DNA of 64,000 nt, taken from the NCBI GenBank assembly GCA_024036415.1, contig JAMWET010003419.1, forward strand, positions 882,501 through 946,500, in the 5' to 3' direction. Both the position numbers and the translations under genes were made by a program. The notes below the pieces were generated by a model. The model did not search any database and was not told where the DNA came from. It was given only the letters and a program-made list of their open reading frames with translations. This DNA comes from Prochilodus magdalenae. Taxonomy: Eukaryota > Chordata > Actinopteri > Characiformes > Prochilodontidae. Below, piece after piece: positions 58,201 through 64,000 of this stretch (positions are counted from its first letter, which is position 1; the number at the start of each line of letters is the position of its first letter).

Positions 58201-58901
58201 AGTTCTAAATCAAGCAATTTTTCTTAGAACCCCCTTAAAGAACCATTTTTAAGTGTGTAGCACATGCTTGCTAGACCCTGTTGTTTCTCAAGGGTCTATT
58301 ATATAGGTAGCACCTATATATATATATATATATAGAACCTTGGCTTCTCCCAAAAATCACTCTGCTATTGTTACAATGTCATGCTTATAATCATAGAAGA
58401 ACCCTTTTGGACATGGAACCATATACAACACATTCTCCATCAACCTTAAGAACCATTTAGTCAGGCACAGAGCTATTTAAGCACAAGATGGTTCTATATA
58501 AAATATATGGTTCTAATTGTTTTCACTAAAGAACTTGTTGGTGGCAATGATACAACTCGTGGTGTTAAGAGCCATTCAAGCTTGTTACAGTAGAAGAACC
58601 CCTTTTAGTGGTACACATGTGTGTTCTGCAGAACCATATCCAACACAAGCATCATTTAAGCATGAAATGGTTCTGAGTAGAACTCATGGTTCTTTACAGA
58701 TATGTTGTCGTTACTAAAGAACCCTTGATTCTTTAAATTTTGGCCACATTAGGGTTCTATATTAACGGCTCTTTTCTCCTGTGTCTGCTGTAGCTGGTGG
58801 GGAATAATAACCTCGTGAAGAAGCAGATGCTGCAGTACTACAGCGAGGACAGTGACAAGGGAATGCAGATCACTAAGACATGGAACGGAGTCATGCAGGA
58901 T
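55231..58901 (+). CDS. UPK1A: Uroplakin-1a-like tetraspanin, 5' part (4 exons, continues beyond window)
   Basis: Tetraspanin membrane protein; uroplakin 1a pairs with uroplakin 2 in urothelial plaques in mammals. Coding exons in the window: 55231-55296, 55656-55856, 56699-56773, 58794-58901, all phase 0, giving 150 residues. TM1 about 10-37 (split by intron 1 inside the helix), TM2 about 55-79, TM3 about 90-112, then the start of the large extracellular loop. Diagnostic matches to UPK1A rather than UPK1B: YRLYPISAVSGKDD, IFAAAWIAIFTGF, FECASCITAATNRDY and KKQMLQYYSEDSDKG. The CCG loop motif and TM4 are not found up to position 64000, so the fourth intron is longer than 5 kb or the gene is cut. 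The start ATG follows a GC-rich leader (gccggcgcaATGG). UPK1B is the main alternative. Confidence 0.85.
56213..56664 (+). repeat. 38-bp minisatellite, 12 units, next to UPK1A exon 3
   Basis: Unit ctgaccccttgtcccagcat plus tgaccagactaccaatat; starts of ctgacc fall exactly every 38 bases from 56225 to 56643. Units differ by a few substitutions (cccctt/cccact/cccatt, agact/aggct/agagc). The array ends 35 bases before the exon 3 acceptor. Confidence 0.95.
56774..58020. other. UPK1A intron 3, with loose gctaac/tagc repeats
   Basis: Recurrent phrases such as tttagccat.ttagcatttt occur near 56980, 57770 and 57880, and gctaac/gctagc words are frequent. Degenerate repeat; no exon. Confidence 0.45.
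58020..58745. repeat. Cluster of ggttct/agaacc palindromic repeats
   Basis: Words such as ggttctatatagaact, aagaacccttttgg, aaccatttaa and ggttctaa recur about every 40-70 bases on both strands, with a (ta) run at 58318-58332. Similar words occur at 7990-8110 and 15920-16190. Ends about 50 bases before UPK1A exon 4. Confidence 0.7.
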
Positions 58902-60440
58902 GTGAGTACACACAGTACCTGCTAGAACATTCTCTGTCCCTCTGCTGAGCACCTCTAGGAGCCACATTCCAATCCACTTGTCCCTATAAAAGGTCATGTT
59001 TCAGTGTATTGTGTGCGGGAGCCACAAGGGATTGGCTTTTTTACCTCACACCCTCTGGAGCAACATCACCTTGGATTCTCTTCAGATCAGACTTGACACA
59101 GCATGTCTGAACCTTCCTATTCATTAGATCCACTGCAGGCGGTGCGTGAACCGGTCTGGGGGCTTTCTGTGTGGGAATGAGACAGTACACCCAGTCTGAA
59201 ACACATAGGGTAACCTACTTCCGACAAGAGACAAACAGAAATCACCAGGACATAACATACAGAGCTCATAGGAAGGCTTTATCTATCCTATATCCTTGTA
59301 CCGTGTTTTAGAATGATGGAGAACATCATTAGTAAAGAAATGAATGAGCAACATGTGGTATACTTATCAATACTGTGCTCAGATTCTCCATAGTAGCCCA
59401 ACTTTGCCTTAATGCAACTTAGCACATGAACACTCTCAGCAGCTTCATTAGGATCCTTTTCCAACAGGCTCCACACATTTCAAATAATTAATAATTAAAA
59501 TATCTACTTTATAATCACTGTCAGAACAAGACCTTGTTAACCCACGATGACACCATCACCATTGTTCTGAAAACGTTCTGAGAATATGACCGTGCTAAGT
59601 TCCATTGATGCTTTTAGAAGGAAGTTCTCTTGGTTCCTGGACAGTTCTTTCTAAAGGTAGGAGAACATTCTCTAAAACATTCTGCCAGTATGTCTCAGTA
59701 ACATCCATAATATTTTTTCCTATGTTGTACTGAGAACATATTCCTCTTTTTAGTATCATGTAACACAATCTGCGGCCCTGACATCATCCTCAAAACATCC
59801 ACAATAACATTTAACCTTATAGGAACACTGTCTGAAATTATAAACCTCTTTGAACATTCTTTGAACATTAGATTTAAAACCCTCTTTATAACTCATTAGA
59901 AATTGTAGGTAAGGTTAGTCACTGTGGGAGGCTAGCTGGGATATTGGGAAGTAACAGTATTCGTCTTTTAGTGAAGTTTGAGGTAGAGTAGATTCCTGAA
60001 ACCCCTCCTCCTTCCAGTCCAGCAGCCTATACTGTATATTCACATCCTTACCTTCCATTTCCCATGAAGCAGTTCTCGCAGCCCCACACCCCATCTCCTC
60101 CCTGTTCCACAGTTACAGTGGGGGTCTGGACTTCTTGCTCCAGGTAGAAGCTGTCTAGAACTCCAATCCAAGTTCTCTTTCAGTCTTCCCCCACAGTACC
60201 GCCAAAATTCATATTAGCAATTACAGTTTGAAACTGTAGTTTGAAACAGGATTTAGAATAGGATTTAGAAATGATTTCCATGTTTGCCCAGCATTCCAGC
60301 ATCCAAAATACAACACGTGCTAGTTTTGCTGCTGATGAGTCTCACTTCCATAGGATATTTCAACACTGCTGTTTGTACTAATAAAATCCAATTATAGAAC
60401 TTTGTAATGGTACATAATGTATGTTGTCAATAAGTGCTTA
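58902..60440. other. UPK1A downstream intron, nothing recognised
   Basis: No CCG-motif exon on the plus strand. Words such as aacattct recur near 59640-59870 but no clear element. Confidence 0.4.
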
Positions 60441-60665
60441 CTTTCAGCCAAAAAGCTAATCAGCTTGCTAGCCAATTAGCACAGAACAGCAACGCTAGCA
60501 ATGCTAACAGTGCTAAGTAGAAGTAATGCTAACCAATCAGGACTAATTAATGCTAATCATGCTAATTAATCAGCTCTCAGTAGTAGTAGTGCTAACCAAT
60601 CAGTTCTAAGTAGCAGTAACGCTAACAAGTTAGCGCTCAGTAGCAGTGATAGCACAATAGCAGTC
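60440..60665 (+). repeat. Degenerate gctaac/agtag tandem repeat
   Basis: Phrases gctaaccaatcag, agtgctaagtagaagtaa, gctctcagtagtagtag and gttagcgctcagtagcag follow each other with a unit of roughly 30-60 bases and many substitutions. Confidence 0.7.
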
Positions 60666-61529
60666 ACAATAAAACATAGTTATTATTTAAAATACATCGT
60701 GATAGGCTGACTACTGCAATAACACATAGTGCGGTATACTGATGTGTTCTCAGTGTCTTCGTACTGAGTGACTTGGCATTAGGCAGTATAGGTTGATGTT
60801 TAGATAATGAGGAACAAAAGTCTATGCACTTTTTTAAGATTGTGATGTGTGTTTTTAGCAAACTGTGCCTGATGTTATCATCTGTGTTTATGACGTCTTT
60901 TCACTCCAGACATGAAAGATCTGGATGCAACAAATCAGCACAGATAAAACAGATCTTCTAGCTCCTTATCAGTCATTATCAGTTTTCATAAGAGTCCAAT
61001 GAAAGCTTTATGGAACACTGGAAATCCATTTCTCTAAACTTTTACTGTAGATCATACTGTTTCTGAGGCATTGCTAAGGCCTGTGTGTTCTGTCCATTTT
61101 GTCAAAATCTAATCTACCTGCTTGAGTAAACCAGATGGAGAAAGGAAAAGGTCAGGCTTACATGTTAACCGGTACAGCACTGTGCTTGCATTATAAACAA
61201 CAAACCATTTATCTTTCATGCAAGACGAGTCAGGTTCTTGTGTCCCTGTGGCGGTGCACTTGTACTTCTAACAGCTTTTACAGCTTTTTATGTCCACCAC
61301 TGTTTTATAACCCAACAAGGATCTTTTAATAAGAGCCACATGGGGTTTAATCCGAAGACCAGTTAGGCCTACTAGCAGCTAGAGCTATAGTTTTTATGAA
61401 GGCCAAAAGGACCCAATACCCAATACACCAATACGTGGTCAGACAGAAGATACTTTCATCTAAATGAATACACCAGAACTGCATTTTACAAAAGTCTTTC
61501 AAAGACACACGCAAAGTCAGTCATAGTAG
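60666..61529. other. Non-coding, nothing recognised
   Basis: Unique-looking sequence between two tandem repeats. No exon with tetraspanin or other homology. Confidence 0.4.
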
Positions 61530-62640
61530 ACGTGGGCCACAACTCAACAGACTTGGAAACACAATGGAAGTGAGCCGCAACACAACAGACTTAAGCCGCA
61601 ACAGATCGGAGGGAATCGCAATACAACACAAGAACACCACAACAAAACGCAAATAAGCAACAAAACAATGGAAGTGAGCTACAACGCAATGGGGTAGGGC
61701 TGCAACACAACGGAAGAGAGCCACAACACAACGGAAGTGGGCTACAACACAACGGAAGAGAGCCACAACACAACGGAAGAGAGCCACAACACCATGAAAG
61801 AGAGCCACAGCACAACGAAAGAGAGCCACAACACAACGAAAGAGAGCCACAACACAACGAAAGAGAGCCACAGCACAACGAAAGAGAGCCACAACACAAC
61901 AGAAGAGAGCCACAACACAACAAAAGAGAGCCACAACACAACGAAAGAGAGCCACAACACAACGAAAGAGAGCCACAACAAAAGAGAGCCACAGCACAAC
62001 GAAAGAGAGCCACAACACCACGAAAGAGAGCCACAACACAACGAAAGAGAGCCACAACACCACGAAACAACGAAAGAGAGCCACAACACTATGGAAGAGA
62101 GCCCCAACACAACGGAAGAGAGCCACAGCACAACGGAAGAGAGCCACAGCACAACGAAAGAGAGCCACAACACCACGAAAGAGAGCCACAACACAACGAA
62201 AGAGAGCCACAGCACAACGAAAGAGAGCCACAACACTATGGAAGAGAGCCCCAACACAACGGAAGAGAAGAGCGCACAGCCAACGGAAGGAGGAGCCACA
62301 GCAAACGAAAAGAGAGCCACAACACCGGGACCCGAGAGCCACAACACCACGAAAGAGAGCCACAACACAATGGAAGAGAGCCACAGCACAACGAAAGAGA
62401 GCCACAACACAATGGAAGAGAGCCCCAACACAAAGGAAGAGAGCCACAACACAACGAAAAAGAGCCACAACACAACGGAAGAGAGCCACAACACAACGGA
62501 AGAGAGCCACCACACAACGAAAGAGAGCCACAACACAACAGAAGAGGCCTGCAAGACAATGAAAGTGACTGACAACACAACAGAGTAGGGCTGCAGCACA
62601 ATAGAAGAGAGCCACAACACAACCGAAGTGGGCTACAACA
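61530..62640 (+). repeat. 21-bp minisatellite, ~1.1 kb
   Basis: Core unit gagagccacaacacaacgaa plus one base, tandemly repeated about 40 times in the centre (61740-62540) and decayed at both edges (for example gtgggctacaacacaacgg, gaagtgagccgcaacacaac). The unit is a multiple of three and lacks stops in several frames, which yields long false reading frames on both strands. Confidence 0.95.
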
Positions 62641-64000
62641 CAATATTTACATCTTGCACCGTATCTCAAGCTTTTAGGAAATGGGGTTGTCTAAAAGGGT
62701 TTAGAAATGAATCATTAATTGAGGTAACACGTAAAACATTCAGAAATTTTAATGACTTCATATTACTCCTACATTTATCATTCAGTGGCTATGTTTTATT
62801 TTAGAATACTGTACAGTTAATTCCCTGTTTCTTTGATCTACTAATTCATCTATTTCTCTCACTGTGTATATTATAATGAATGCCTGGCTACTATTTAATT
62901 CAAATTCTCCTGAACTATATGTGAGGTTAAGAAAATTTCATTCCAAGTCTGAAGCAACACATGTGAAGTCTGGCATCAGTCCATACTCACACTGATAAGG
63001 CTCATTAAGAGAAGAAGTCTTACTCAGAGAGTTAAACGTGTATTGTAAATATGAGGTTGGCACACTAGCAGAAGGTTACTGTAACCATAGACAAGTCATT
63101 TAGTCACCAGTAGAGCAGAATGTACTGCACTGTCCTCTGGTTCTGTCATTGTCTTTAAGAAGATCATTATACAGTAGTCCATCTTGTTAACTGAGTGATG
63201 GGCAACCAGTAATTATGAATCTGTAAAGAATTTCCCCAGTAATGCTCATTAATAGACTACACCTTTTATTTTAGCACCTCCATTAAAACTGCTACCACAG
63301 GAAAACAGCGACGTGCAGCAGTTCCAGAGGCACTTCACTTCAAAACCTCAGCTTTGAGCATCACTACATCTGTTATAAACCTGCCTACCTACCCCTCACA
63401 GCAAAGCCACAGCAGTCTCTAGAGCCAGTTTCTGGTTTAAAGATCTATCTGATGATGTATCCTGAAGGTGTTCAGGCCTTTTGAAAATCTGACACTGGTC
63501 TTGGACTTTGGTGCTCGAGGGTGGGCTGCTGATCTCTTTAGTTTTGTAGAAGGAGGGCAAAGAGCTATTTTAGTGTTAGGAAACGGTTAGGATTGAGACT
63601 GGTCAATCCTTGAGACTTGTGAAATGCATGCTGGGAACTGTAGTGAAAGAACAGTTATGGGCAGAAACACAGAAAGACTACAAAATCATGATTTCTGAAT
63701 TCTGTCATCGCATAACATCAACCTACAAACACTCCTTCAAAAGCTATACAAAAAATATTACAATCTATTGGCTACTTTTTTTAAATCTTAAGAGATTTCA
63801 TGATGAATGGACCAGTAGAAATGCTCCAACACAATTATGTATATATATATGTGTATATATATAAATACATGAGTGCTGTACTCCATTTCTGTACTCCATT
63901 TGCTGATAATAGCTCTCACTGTGATTCGGTGGAGAACCAAAGCCTTAGAAATAGCTTTGGAACCTTTTCTAGACTGATAGATGTCAGTGTTTCTCATCTG
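62641..64000. other. Right end, non-coding
   Basis: No exon seen. A (ta)-rich run lies at 63840-63862. Probably still UPK1A intron, though this cannot be proved without the next exon. Confidence 0.4.

Noticed and set aside
61521..62669. 382-codon minus frame and 280-290-codon frames on both strands
   Set aside because: All lie in a 21-bp tandem repeat; a period divisible by three keeps several frames open by itself. No start context, splice sites or homology.

Overview
The window is nuclear DNA from a ray-finned fish, probably a teleost. Coding sequence is split into short exons with GT-AG introns and the proteins are vertebrate-specific. The spacers are packed with repeats of a type familiar from fish genomes: Tc1/mariner elements with TA target sites, MITEs, L2-like LINE tails, HpaI/RSg-1-type SINE tails and long AT and GT microsatellites. 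There is no sign of bacterial, organellar or viral sequence organisation. An otophysan fish would fit the repeat families, but the sequence alone does not settle the species.

Six protein-coding genes can be read by joining exons. From left to right they are: the first coding exon of RIMS2 (minus, 10185-10336, the rest of the gene lies to the left outside the recognisable sequence); complete DCAF13 (minus, 11 exons, 16523-30311, 445 aa); complete C8orf76 orthologue (plus, 6 exons, 33817-38220, 312 aa); complete FAM83A (minus, 4 exons, 40383-44460, up to 462 aa); complete IRGQ-like quasi-GTPase (minus, 2 exons, 46362-48529, 575 aa); and the 5' part of a uroplakin-1a type tetraspanin (plus, 4 exons, 55231-58901, continuing past the right edge). 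All exon joins are in frame and were checked by codon phase.

Layout: 1-10 kb is probable RIMS2 intron 1, rich in DNA transposons. At 10.2-11.7 kb lies a CpG-rich, CCAAT-box-bearing promoter region. DCAF13 sits upstream of RIMS2 on the same strand, as in human 8q22. DCAF13 and C8orf76 are divergent across 3.5 kb of LINE, SINE and MITE debris. C8orf76 and FAM83A converge, and this pair matches human 8q24. IRGQ and UPK1A have their human relatives on chromosome 19q13, so the window joins blocks that are apart in human. From 48.6 to 55 kb is a transposon-dense spacer, and the last 5 kb holds a large 21-bp minisatellite inside or beyond the UPK1A intron.

The genes do not form a functional pathway: a synaptic active-zone scaffold, a nucleolar SSU-processome/CRL4 factor, an uncharacterised helical protein, a CK1-binding scaffold, an immunity-related pseudo-GTPase and a membrane tetraspanin. 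I found no convincing new multi-gene system. The most interesting items are: the IRGQ C-terminal half, which keeps near-canonical IRG motifs but has lost only the P-loop lysine; the repeat that makes up the IRGQ intron and recurs after its stop codon, where it may supply the poly(A) signal; a GC-AG splice donor in DCAF13; a duplicated DCAF13 exon-7 acceptor; a tandem duplication in DCAF13 intron 10; a LINE tail lying next to the FAM83A exon 1 donor; and two minisatellites linked to UPK1A.
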